Translations under genes and position numbers: made by a program | Assembly: GCF_013177695.1 (NCBI RefSeq) | Contig: NZ_WOEY01000087.1 | Coordinates: forward strand, 1-54,632 | Direction of reading: 5' to 3' | Source of the DNA: Paraburkholderia solitsugae | Lineage (GTDB): Bacteria > Pseudomonadota > Gammaproteobacteria > Burkholderiales > Burkholderiaceae | Length of the DNA: 54,632 nucleotides | Notes under the pieces: model-generated | The model's database searches: none | The model's input: the letters and a program-made list of their open reading frames with translations, nothing else | What the model was told of the DNA's origin: nothing | Shown here: one piece after another, positions 8,860-16,303 of the stretch | How positions within the stretch are numbered: position 1 is the first letter of the stretch | How the letters are laid out: every line of letters begins with the position of its first letter

Positions 8860-9246
8860 TCAAGCAGCGTCCGCCAGCATCGAGTGACGGCAGTCCGCCG
8901 CGCCGCACCGGCATGCGTACTGCGCCCGAACGTCTTCATCCAGAGGATCGTCAGTGGCCAGCAGATAATCAATAAACAGCTCTGCACCGGCTTCGATAGG
9001 CCGGAGCGTGTGGATGAAGATGCGTCCAGCGTCTTCGATGGTCTCGCAGTTGGGCGCGCACGCGTGGTTCAGCCATCGTGCGCTGTTGCCACCGCGGCTG
9101 CCGTCGATGACGCGCCCATCCGACAGACCAAAAAGAAACGTGTGTCCCACGACGCCTTCACGCCGGTGCCGGCGAATGGCATCGCGCCACGCTGTTATCT
9201 CGCCCTTGTACTCAAGCACGCGCTCGCCCGCTGCGAGCGGTCGCAT
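8860..9246 (-). CDS. SET domain protein-lysine methyltransferase, short N-terminus
   Basis: A 128-residue SET domain protein; such enzymes transfer a methyl group from S-adenosylmethionine to lysine. Visible motifs: VLEYKGE near the start, NSARWLNHACAPNCE (the substrate/AdoMet-binding knot, canonical NHSCxPN), ELFIDYLL, and a post-SET zinc cluster ACRCGAADCR. The usual opening segment (GKGVFAxRxI) is missing: the frame upstream of the ATG 9244-9246 reads AVFSSRK and is only vaguely similar, so the amino end is either eroded or naturally short. Bacterial SET proteins of this kind are widespread in Burkholderiaceae; targets are unknown. It converges on the propeller gene. 9247-9523 holds no gene. 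Confidence 0.8.
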   Translation of the reverse strand: MRPLAAGERVLEYKGEITAWRDAIRRHRREGVVGHTFLFGLSDGRVIDGSRGGNSARWLNHACAPNCETIEDAGRIFIHTLRPIEAGAELFIDYLLATDDPLDEDVRAQYACRCGAADCRHSMLADAA

Positions 9247-9523
9247 TTTCCGTGAACTGAAGACCGCCGGACAATCACACGCCGCATGCTGTTCCCTTGA
9301 CTGATATCTGCATCAGTATAGAAGCGGCAAATTTCTGCATCCACTCATTCGTACGTGCGGGTCATAGCCAGGTTCGTTTCTTTTCCGTACCAGTATTTAT
9401 ATATGGATCCAGCCGGTTGCCAGACCGATGTACATCTACGGCAAAAATCGGACAACATCCGGCGTCCCGGCGAGGGCAGGATACGTATTCGCCAGGCACG
9501 AGGGCATTACGTCGGGCTTTTCC

Positions 9524-10423
9524 TCATGAGGATTGTGTAGTGAACGGTGCCGAGAGTTCTTCCGCTCTCGAAAGAAAGAGCTTCAGGACTGGAGAGGTGT
9601 TCGACCTGCTGTAGCCAATGACGAGATCAACCGTCGGTGCATCGCCTTCAAGGGGCCGGCTGACGACCGACCATGGCAGCAGATTGATCGCGTACTCCGG
9701 CATCAACGCCAGCCCACGCGTGGACGCCACGAGCGACATCGCCATCGCGAGATTGTCGACGCCGTGGTCGGGCGTGATATCGACCCCGCTCTGTTGCAGA
9801 TACCGCTCGATCACGTCGTGCAGCACCCTCGCCTTGTTCGACGCCATGATGAACGTCTCGCCCACGAGATCCTCCGGGCGGATCGCTGTTCGTGCGGTCA
9901 GCCGGTGGTCGCTCGGCATCAGCACAATGAGCTTCTCCCTGCTGACGACGCGATAGTCGAGATCGAATCCCGGTTCGGCCCGCAGAAACGCGAGGTCGAG
10001 CCGGCCACGCGCTAGCGCATCGGCCAAGTCCGGCGAATAGCTGCTCGATACGGTGACATCGATATTCGGCAATTCATCGCGCAGAACCTGCATGGCGCGC
10101 GGCAGCCAGGTTATTTCCTCGCCGGTCTGAAAGCCGAGCACGAAGGTCTGTTTCGCCGGCTGCGCGGCGCGGCGCGCTGCCTCGGTCGCGGCGTCGACCT
10201 GCGCGAGCGCCAGCCGCGCATGGTCGAGGAAAGCCTTGCCCGATGCAGTCAGTTCGACGCCGCGCGCACTGCGGCTGAACAGTTCCGCGCGGACCTCGTC
10301 TTCCAGATCGCGAATCTGTCGGCTAAGAGAGGGCTGCGACGTGTGCAGACGCTGTTCGGCCGCCACCGTGAAGCTGCCCGTCTCCGCGACGGCAACGAAA
10401 TACCGCAGATGTCGAAGTTCCAT
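9524..10423 (-). CDS. LysR family transcriptional regulator
   Basis: A 299-residue LysR regulator starting MELRHLRYFVAVAETGSFT. The winged helix-turn-helix (residues 1-62: AEQRLHTSQPSLSRQIRDLE) is followed by a linker and the two-lobed effector domain (about 90-290). It resembles regulators of aromatic-acid genes (CatR/BenM-like opening). It is divergent from the short-chain dehydrogenase genes beginning at 10608 and 10908, its probable targets, as is usual for LysR proteins, which activate the divergent gene on binding a small inducer. No effector can be named from sequence. Confidence 0.92.
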   Translation of the reverse strand: MELRHLRYFVAVAETGSFTVAAEQRLHTSQPSLSRQIRDLEDEVRAELFSRSARGVELTASGKAFLDHARLALAQVDAATEAARRAAQPAKQTFVLGFQTGEEITWLPRAMQVLRDELPNIDVTVSSSYSPDLADALARGRLDLAFLRAEPGFDLDYRVVSREKLIVLMPSDHRLTARTAIRPEDLVGETFIMASNKARVLHDVIERYLQQSGVDITPDHGVDNLAMAMSLVASTRGLALMPEYAINLLPWSVVSRPLEGDAPTVDLVIGYSRSNTSPVLKLFLSRAEELSAPFTTQSS

Positions 10424-10607
10424 ATGCTCCTCGCCCGCATCCTATGCCTCGTAGGCATGCCTACGAGCCTACAAAGTCTTTCTGCTTTTCGCAATCGACC
10501 ACTAGATTAGCGAACAAGGGGCGTCGCGGGGCCTACCAGCAAACCATAACGAACTGGCACCCGCCCTCGCCCCGATACCTCTCATCTATATCGCAGGAGA
10601 GCCTGAA

Positions 10608-10859
10608 ATGGAAAGCCCAGCCATTGTAATTACCGGTGCGCTTACAGGGATCGGCCGCGCCACGGCACTGGCCTTCGCGGACAGCGCGGCGCATCTCGTC
10701 GTTTCCGGCCGCCGCGAAGCCGAAGGCAAAGCGAAGGCTCTACTGTCGTTGACGCCAGGAAGCGCGCGAAGCTGGTTGTCGCCGATCTTCGTGATTGGTG
10801 GAGCCGGGAAGGTTCCGGTTCGAAAAATGGTCCGGGCAAAGACGACAGTCAATCATTAA
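10608..10859 (+). pseudogene. N-terminal fragment of a short-chain dehydrogenase
   Basis: The opening MESPAIVITGALTGIGRATALAFADSAAHLVVSGRREAEGKA is the Rossmann start of an SDR protein (TGxxxGIG cofactor loop and the GRR segment that selects NADPH). After about residue 45 the frame leaves the family: the catalytic Ser-Tyr-Lys region and the remaining 200 residues are absent. A ribosome site (GCAGGAGAG) precedes the ATG. It lies between the LysR gene and the intact SDR at 10908, in the position of the first gene of the LysR target operon, so that operon has probably lost a member. Confidence 0.75.
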
Positions 10860-10907
10860 CTGGATTGGTGACGCGGTTAATCGCGCACAAAAACCTTAGG
10901 AAATAAC

Positions 10908-11648
10908 ATGTCTAAGTTAGCTCAAAAAGTGGCACTCGTTACCGGCGGTTCACGCGGCATCGGTGCGGCAATTTCGAAACGTCTGGCGGCGGATGGAGCG
11001 AACGTGGCCTTTACATACGCGAAGGACGCCAGCGCGGCTTCGGCCGTGGTCAAAGAGATTGAACTCAATGGCGGAAAGGCTATTGCAATCCAGGCGGACG
11101 CTACCGACGTCGAAGCTGTCGAGGCTGCGGTCGAGAAAACTTTTGCGACCTTCGGGCGGCTGGATGTGCTGGTGAACAATGCCGGCACGGCCATTCCGAA
11201 ACCGTTCGAAGACACGACGCTGGAGGAGATGGATCGAGTGATCGACATCAACATCCGCGGCGTATTCGCTACGACCAAGGCTGCGCTGAAGCACCTGAAC
11301 GATGGCGGCCGCATCATCATGATCGGTTCGGCGGTGGGCGAGCGTGCCATTGCGCCAGGGCTGGTGCCCTACGCAGCCACGAAAGCGGCCGTCAGGATGT
11401 TCACCCAGGCGCTGTCCAGAGAGTTGGGAGGCCGGGGCATCACGGTCAACAACGTCCAGCCGGGGCCGATCGATACTGACCTGAATCCCGCCTCAGGCGA
11501 TTGGGCGGTGCCGCAGAAGGCCGCTACAGTACTCGGTCGCTACGGGCGCGCCGAGGAGATCGCCGCAATGGTAGCGTTCGTCGCCGGCCCGGAGGCCTCA
11601 TACATTACCGGGGCGAATCTTACGGTGGATGGCGGGATGAATGCCTGA
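10908..11648 (+). CDS. SDR family oxidoreductase (FabG-like)
   Basis: A 246-residue classical short-chain dehydrogenase. Cofactor loop TGGSRGIG (residues 12-19), NNAG (90-93) and the catalytic set Ser141, Tyr155 and Lys159 (YAATK) are intact, and the end LTVDGGMNA is typical. The segment after the second strand suggests NADPH. It resembles FabG-like 3-oxoacyl reductases and glucose dehydrogenase-like SDRs; the real substrate is unknown. An AGGAAATAAC ribosome site stands just before the ATG. It is divergent from the LysR gene at 9524, with the SDR fragment between. Confidence 0.9.
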   Translation: MSKLAQKVALVTGGSRGIGAAISKRLAADGANVAFTYAKDASAASAVVKEIELNGGKAIAIQADATDVEAVEAAVEKTFATFGRLDVLVNNAGTAIPKPFEDTTLEEMDRVIDINIRGVFATTKAALKHLNDGGRIIMIGSAVGERAIAPGLVPYAATKAAVRMFTQALSRELGGRGITVNNVQPGPIDTDLNPASGDWAVPQKAATVLGRYGRAEEIAAMVAFVAGPEASYITGANLTVDGGMNA

Positions 11649-12062
11649 GCCTGGGCACATATTCGGCCTACGGATTTGAATGGTTATCCGGCGGATGATT
11701 GCGGTCTTCATTGCGCCGCGCGCCTCGCCGCCGTGCATGACCGGCCTCGGGTTCATAGCCGGACCGCCCGCCGCCGGCGGACCACCATGCGGCGGCGGAT
11801 GATTCGCCCACCGGTTCGGAAGACTACTCGAACGTAGAAACAATCCTTTTACTTTGTCAGTGTTTGGTAAGTCCTCCCGGGCGAGTATGGGATTGCTGAA
11901 CGCGGCCCGCCGGCCGCCTCTTTCGTGCCTCAGCGTGTTCTCTTAGTCAGTCTGACGACTTTAGGCCAATGCTGCTTCGACTTGATGCGGACTGAAGGTT
12001 GACCGGGTCCCGCGCCTGCCGAAATCGTCGCTATTTCCTCAAACATTCAACAGGAAATCTCT
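11649..12062. other. Intergenic region without a supported gene
   Basis: About 410 bases between the SDR gene and the DUF347 gene. It has GC-rich imperfect inverted sequence around 11765-11800 (CCGCCGGCGG core) that could form a hairpin, and AT-richer sequence from 11840 that may hold the promoter of the next gene. An AGGAAATCT site precedes the ATG at 12063. Nothing on either strand looks like protein-coding sequence. Confidence 0.4.
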
Positions 12063-12791
12063 ATGCATTTGAAGGTCACCCCAAACGTCGACCCCCGATA
12101 CTGGGTGGCAATAATGATTGCGAGCGTCTGCGGAACGAACCTGGGTGACATCATTCCCGACGTCCTCAAGCTGGCACCGGCCGAAGGCCTGATCGTGTTA
12201 CCGCTTATGTTTGCGATATTGGTGCTTGTTGAGCGTGCAACCGCCAAAGGCAGCGAAGCCTTTTACTGGATCGCCATACTCCTTGTACGAGCGGCAGCAA
12301 CCAATATTGCGGATTATTCGATAGACCACGCGCATCTCACCTACTTCGACGTTGTTACCGTCCTGGCGATCATCTTCATCGGAATGGTGATGCTACGACG
12401 TCGATCAACACTCGAACAAACAAAGGGTGCACTGCAAACAGACGGCTTTTATTGGCTGACTATGTTGATCGCGGGAACCCTTGGAACAGCAACTGCGGAC
12501 GCAATTGGCCACTCCTTGAATTCTGTCAGGATCGGCGTCCCGATATCTGCGTCAATCGCAACGCTAGCACTGCTTCTGATCTTGATTGCAAGAACACGCT
12601 TAATGAAGTTCGGTTCCACAGGCTACTGGATGACTGTCGCCGCCATCAGATGGTGGGGCACCAATGTCGGCGACATTTCGGCGTTTTTTCTTTCGCTGAT
12701 CCCAAGTGCGGCAATAACCGGGTTTGCGCTCTCGACCCTGTTGTCAGCTTCGGCCATCATTTCTTCAGCCGCGACCAGGTCAGGTAGATGA
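12063..12791 (+). CDS. DUF347 (COG4705) integral membrane protein with four repeats
   Basis: A 242-residue inner-membrane protein with about eight hydrophobic segments built from four repeats, each starting with Tyr-Trp and ending in a small-residue motif: YWVAIMIASVCGTNLGD, YWIAILLVRAAATNIAD, YWLTMLIAGTLGTATAD and YWMTVAAIRWWGTNVGD. The recurring GTxxxD with its buried acid recalls the pattern in DUF347 proteins; the Asp residues could bind a cation or proton during transport, which is inference. No function is established for the family that I can state. It stands alone; the next gene is a fragment on the other strand. Confidence 0.8.
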   Translation: MHLKVTPNVDPRYWVAIMIASVCGTNLGDIIPDVLKLAPAEGLIVLPLMFAILVLVERATAKGSEAFYWIAILLVRAAATNIADYSIDHAHLTYFDVVTVLAIIFIGMVMLRRRSTLEQTKGALQTDGFYWLTMLIAGTLGTATADAIGHSLNSVRIGVPISASIATLALLLILIARTRLMKFGSTGYWMTVAAIRWWGTNVGDISAFFLSLIPSAAITGFALSTLLSASAIISSAATRSGR

Positions 12792-12945
12792 CGTGATGAC
12801 GGTATTTCTCGTCTCCCGCCGCCAACTTTATATGTGGAACCTTCGCCATATCATTTGCACGTCCAACAATCTTGCCGCGCGCGGCAAACAGATTGCAGAT
12901 CGTAGAGTCGACCAGCAGTGGGTGCCAGGATTGCACCCGCCAGAA

Positions 12946-13257
12946 TTACACGCGGGCGCTTGCTTTAAAGATGGAAACAGTCTCGTCGAGGCGCATCACC
13001 TGTTCGTCGAGCGATTGTGCGGCGGCCACCACCTCTTCGACCAGCGCCGCATTTTGTTGTGTAACCTGATCGATCTGTCCGATGGCCACGTTAACTTCCT
13101 GGATACCGTGACCCTGTAAATCCGACGCCGCAGCGATCTCTTCGACAATGCCTCCGACCCGACGTATCGCCTGTTGCACCTCTGCAGTAACGCGCCCCGC
13201 CTCTTGCGCCTGTTGCGAGCCCGATCGAATCGTTGCTACTGATTGCTCGTCGTGTAG
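12946..13257 (-). pseudogene. C-terminal tail of a methyl-accepting chemotaxis protein
   Basis: The open frame ends the signalling coiled coil of an MCP: RSGSQQAQEAGRVTAEV, then VGGIVEEIAAAS and VTQQNAALVEEVVAAAQSLDEQV, finishing FKASARV. These are heptad-repeat helices around and beyond the adaptation region. The sensor, membrane segments, HAMP domain and the hairpin tip that contacts CheA/CheW are missing; an in-frame stop lies just beyond 13257, three bases from the BON gene end. Only about a hundred codons of roughly 500 remain. It is a remnant, not a functional receptor. Confidence 0.82.
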
Positions 13258-13260
13258 CTA

Positions 13261-13629
13261 CTAAAAATTCTGCGCCTGCAAAGACAGCTTGTTCGTGACC
13301 GATGTGACGCCCGGCACGCTTCTAGCCACCTCCGCGGCTCTGTCGATCTGCGCGTTGTCCGGTACCGAACCTGTCAGCGTGACAGCGCCACCGCGCGCGC
13401 GCACGAAAATGTTCGTCACCTCGATGTCCTTCGTCTTGCTCAGTGCGCGCCGCACGTCAGAGCCGAGCTTGCGATCGGCTTTCCTGATGCTCATCTGGGT
13501 CGCTTTGGCCGACGCAGCAGAATCCGGCGTCACAGTGGGCGCACTGGATTGGGATTGCGCGTGAACGCTCGACACAAGCGCCAGACTCAGCACGACGCCA
13601 AGCGTCTGAAACGTTCTGATCACTTTCAT
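13261..13629 (-). CDS. Periplasmic BON domain protein
   Basis: A 122-residue exported protein. A signal peptide (MKVIRTFQTLGVVLSLALVSSVHA) precedes a Ser/Ala-rich linker and one BON domain (about residues 55-118) with the family signature VTLTGSVPDNAQIDRAAEVARSVPGVTSVTN. BON domains are thought to bind phospholipid or surfaces; OsmY and related proteins are induced by envelope or osmotic stress. A ribosome site (AAGGAAACC) precedes the ATG. It is the last gene on the strand before the DUF4387 cassette and is likely independent of it. Confidence 0.88.
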   Translation of the reverse strand: MKVIRTFQTLGVVLSLALVSSVHAQSQSSAPTVTPDSAASAKATQMSIRKADRKLGSDVRRALSKTKDIEVTNIFVRARGGAVTLTGSVPDNAQIDRAAEVARSVPGVTSVTNKLSLQAQNF

Positions 13630-13726
13630 AAGGTTTCCTTTCCGCGTTACAGCGGTTCAAGCGCGTGTTCATTCTTCAAGTTCCCATCCCCTTCGTGTCC
13701 GATAGCCCGTCTTCAGCTATTTGGCC

Positions 13727-14038
13727 TCACTCAGCGACTTCGATCGTGAGCAGTGGCACGTATTGCTGGCCACCGTAACAATCGCCGTCGCCTTTCGCGC
13801 TCTGGATAACCGGGCGCGGGATCGAAGCCTTGATGGCAAGCGCCGCGTCGTGATAGACGAGTGTCACGTCCGCTTCATTCACGCCGTAGAACTCGACCAT
13901 GTGCTGCGCAGTCAGTGCACGCGTGCGTTTGGCCCGCTCATAGAGGGCTTTGCTGGAAAACATCAGATCGAAAGTCAGCACGAATGGTCCGGCGTTTTTC
14001 GAACGAATCAGACTGCACATATCGAAGAGCGTAGTCAT
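13727..14038 (-). CDS. DUF4387 family protein, small partner of AtuA-like protein
   Basis: A 103-residue protein matching the DUF4387 pattern: MTTLFDMCSLIRSKNAGPF, LTFDLMF, and a YGVNEADVTLVYHDAALAIKASIPRP stretch ending in an acidic tail. It has no signal or membrane segment. The start codon follows the TGA of the AtuA-like gene by one base, so the two are co-translated and probably form a complex; DUF1446 and DUF4387 genes are recurrent neighbours and sometimes fused. The biochemical role is not established to my knowledge. It is the last gene of the cassette. Confidence 0.8.
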   Translation of the reverse strand: MTTLFDMCSLIRSKNAGPFVLTFDLMFSSKALYERAKRTRALTAQHMVEFYGVNEADVTLVYHDAALAIKASIPRPVIQSAKGDGDCYGGQQYVPLLTIEVAE

Positions 14039-14039
14039 G

Positions 14040-15404
14040 TCAAACCTCGAAGAATGTAGTACGGAACATATCCAGCGGCGTATCGGGCACGTTGATATGG
14101 TTCAGCGTGAACCGGTAGACTGCGCCACGCGGAATCTCCGGCGGTGAAAAGGGATAGGCAATCGTGCTGATAATGCCTTCATAGCCCGGCACAGGCAGGT
14201 GTGAACTGACGTGAGCCACAAAGGTCGCGATCTTGTCGGCTTGCTCCTGGGTGGGCGCCGTAACGGTAATCAGCACGCCGAGTTCATGCGGCGCCGCGCC
14301 GTTGCGCAGCGGCTCCAGTCCGCCCATCACACCATCGATGCCATACAGCCGGTATTCGATGTCGTAGTCGTCGGGCGTGAGCGTATCGCCGAACAGATCG
14401 GCAACCCGCCCGCGGAAATAGCCCTTCGCGTGCTGCACCAGAGCCGGCAATGCCTTGATGACATGCGGGTCGCGCACACCGCCCACGATGACTGTCTGAT
14501 ACCCAGCAATCGCCGCACCCTCAAGCTTGATCGTGTACTCTGCCGAAGGAAGAAACCGCGAGCCCCGCACACGCACGCGGCGCTCGTCGAGTGCTTCGTA
14601 GGTCGCGCCTTCCGTATCGATCACACCACCGGGTTCGGTCAACAGAAACGGGTTGGCATTCTCGTAGAGCGTGTGTGCGGCAATGCCGAGTGGCGTGCAA
14701 CGCGCCTGGGGATCCAGCGGTTCGATATCGAAGTGATCGTCACGGATAGTGGCGAACATGCTGTCGGCGGCAGGCACCACCGCGCATGCCGCGCCGCATT
14801 CCAGGGTCTTGGCCGCATGCCACGCGAGGCCCGGGTCGGCGCCGAGCGCGACGGGCACGGCGGCGTACAACGCCGAGTCGCTCGCGCGCCCGGCCAGGAT
14901 GACCTGCGCGCCCGCTTCGATCGCGGCCACGATCGGCTCCGTTCCCATCATGCCAACCACCGGCGAGTCGAAAGTACCTGCGCCGATCGGCGGCGCAGGT
15001 TCCAGCGGGCGGATACGCCCATTGGTAAGTTGGCGCTTCAGGTACTCGGGCTGCTGGTCCGATTTGATCACCGCGAGCCGGAAGCTGATGTTCTCTTCGG
15101 TCGCGATTTCGCGTGCCATCTCCGTGACCCAGTCGACGCCGACATCGCGACCACTCGTGCCGCACGAACCGACGATCAACGGCACCTGTAGACGATCCCG
15201 AGCGATCAGCAACAGCCTGAGATCGCGTTTGCAAGCTTCACGCGACAACTTTGGCCGGCCCTCGCCCAGGGCGGACGGGCCTGAATCCGTCGATCCCGCA
15301 TCGCAGGCGATTACGTGTGGCTTCATCGCCACGCCGCGCTCCAGCGACTCGGGTTTGAACCCTGTCCCAAGACAGCCATTTCCCGCCAGCACTCTGATTT
15401 CCAT
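14040..15404 (-). CDS. AtuA-like (DUF1446) protein
   Basis: A 454-residue cytoplasmic protein of the DUF1446/AtuA family, named from the acyclic terpene utilisation cluster although the reaction is not known. Features: LAGNGCLGTGF at the start, ACDAGSTDSGP near residue 35 (a conserved acidic loop), VGSCGTSGRDVGVDWV, and ILAGRASDSALYAAVP near 180. The pattern suggests a phosphate- or carboxylate-binding enzyme. In this window it is flanked by its DUF4387 partner (one-base gap), an FCD GntR regulator and an MFS carrier, and has none of the CoA ligase, carboxylase or dehydrogenase genes of terpene pathways. An organic or hydroxy acid is therefore a more likely substrate than a terpene; that is inference. 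Confidence 0.82.
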   Translation of the reverse strand: MEIRVLAGNGCLGTGFKPESLERGVAMKPHVIACDAGSTDSGPSALGEGRPKLSREACKRDLRLLLIARDRLQVPLIVGSCGTSGRDVGVDWVTEMAREIATEENISFRLAVIKSDQQPEYLKRQLTNGRIRPLEPAPPIGAGTFDSPVVGMMGTEPIVAAIEAGAQVILAGRASDSALYAAVPVALGADPGLAWHAAKTLECGAACAVVPAADSMFATIRDDHFDIEPLDPQARCTPLGIAAHTLYENANPFLLTEPGGVIDTEGATYEALDERRVRVRGSRFLPSAEYTIKLEGAAIAGYQTVIVGGVRDPHVIKALPALVQHAKGYFRGRVADLFGDTLTPDDYDIEYRLYGIDGVMGGLEPLRNGAAPHELGVLITVTAPTQEQADKIATFVAHVSSHLPVPGYEGIISTIAYPFSPPEIPRGAVYRFTLNHINVPDTPLDMFRTTFFEV

Positions 15405-15420
15405 GATCTTCTATTTTGCT

Positions 15421-15431
15421 TTGTATGACTA
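15421..15431. promoter_or_regulatory. GntR half-site before the AtuA-like gene
   Basis: TTGTATGACTA lies 16 bases upstream of the AtuA-like ATG on its minus strand. It shares the core TGT(A/C)TGAC with four other sites in this cluster and matches the FadR/FCD-type consensus TNGTNNNACNA except for one position. Its place, next to the start codon, fits repression. This is the weakest of the five sites. Confidence 0.5.
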
Positions 15432-15544
15432 ATTAATGACCGGTTACCCTGGGTGCTTCAACGCACTATGAATCAGCGTCCAGTTCTCTGCAGTGGGTTT
15501 ATGTCCGGCGAATGAATTGGCCGGACACGGTGTTCAGCGCAGCG

Positions 15545-16276
15545 TCATGCGCATAGTTTCAACCAGTCGCTATCCGTTTCCGTAAGACGCTCGAATTCTT
15601 TGCGCAGACCGGCAATGTGCCGGCGGCCAGCGAGCTCGGCCATGTCCGCGTCGCGCTCCGCAATCGCTTCGACGATACGGTTGTGTTCGATCAGCGCACG
15701 GTGCCCGCGGCCCTCGAGATCCCTGAAACGATACAGTCGCGTCAAGCGGTTGATATCGCTCTGGATCAGCGTTTCCAGCAAGGCAACGCCGGAAAAGTTG
15801 GCGATCATGACGTGAAAGTCTTTCTTGCCGTATGCGGGATTCACCTCGTTCGCCAGTTCAACTGCGCGGGTTTTGTCGGCAAGTTCTGAATAAGCGCGCA
15901 TGCCTGCTTCTTCAAACTCGGCGTGCTGGCGTAACGCTTCGATCTGGACGTCGGTTGCATTGAGAGCGGCTAGGCGGCATGCCATGCCTTCCAACGCCTC
16001 GCGCACCACGAACATTTCCACTACCTCCTTGCGCGAAAGCTGGGCGACGCGCACCCCCGCGTGCGGCGTGCGCAACACGAGGCGCCGCTCCTCCAGCCGG
16101 GCAATGGTTTCCCGCAGCGTCGCGCGGCTCACCTCGTAGCGCGCCGCCAGGTCGACTTCGACAATCTTGATTCCCGGCGGCAGCACGCCCGAGAAAATGT
16201 CCTGCGCCATGCGGTTGAGGAGTTGATCTCCTACCGTAACCGGCGCGTCTACTATTCGTTCGGTCCGCTCTGTCAT
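15545..16276 (-). CDS. GntR family regulator, FCD (FadR) subgroup
   Basis: A 243-residue regulator. The amino end has the GntR winged helix (residues about 15-80: LAARYEVSRATLRETIARLEERRLV), with the usual LRTPHAGVRV wing. The FCD effector domain follows (about 95-225), all-helical, with the acid and histidine positions (FHVMIANFSG, HNRIVEAI, RRHI) that bind a metal and a carboxylate in this subgroup. FCD proteins typically respond to organic acids. It lies between the MFS gene (27-base gap upstream) and the AtuA-like gene (140 bases downstream), all on the minus strand, and very probably binds the TGT(A/C)TGAC motifs in the cluster. Confidence 0.92.
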   Translation of the reverse strand: MTERTERIVDAPVTVGDQLLNRMAQDIFSGVLPPGIKIVEVDLAARYEVSRATLRETIARLEERRLVLRTPHAGVRVAQLSRKEVVEMFVVREALEGMACRLAALNATDVQIEALRQHAEFEEAGMRAYSELADKTRAVELANEVNPAYGKKDFHVMIANFSGVALLETLIQSDINRLTRLYRFRDLEGRGHRALIEHNRIVEAIAERDADMAELAGRRHIAGLRKEFERLTETDSDWLKLCA

Positions 16277-16303
16277 TGCTCAATCCTATTCGTTGAATCG
16301 TTG

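Noticed and set aside
7374..8987. Long open frame on the minus strand across the propeller gene
   Set aside because: It mirrors the codons of the plus-strand gene, has low-complexity Arg/Val-rich composition and no homology; GC-rich DNA gives such antisense frames.
14211..15191. 326-codon plus-strand frame opposite the AtuA-like gene
   Set aside because: Antisense shadow; no recognisable motif and no ribosome site.
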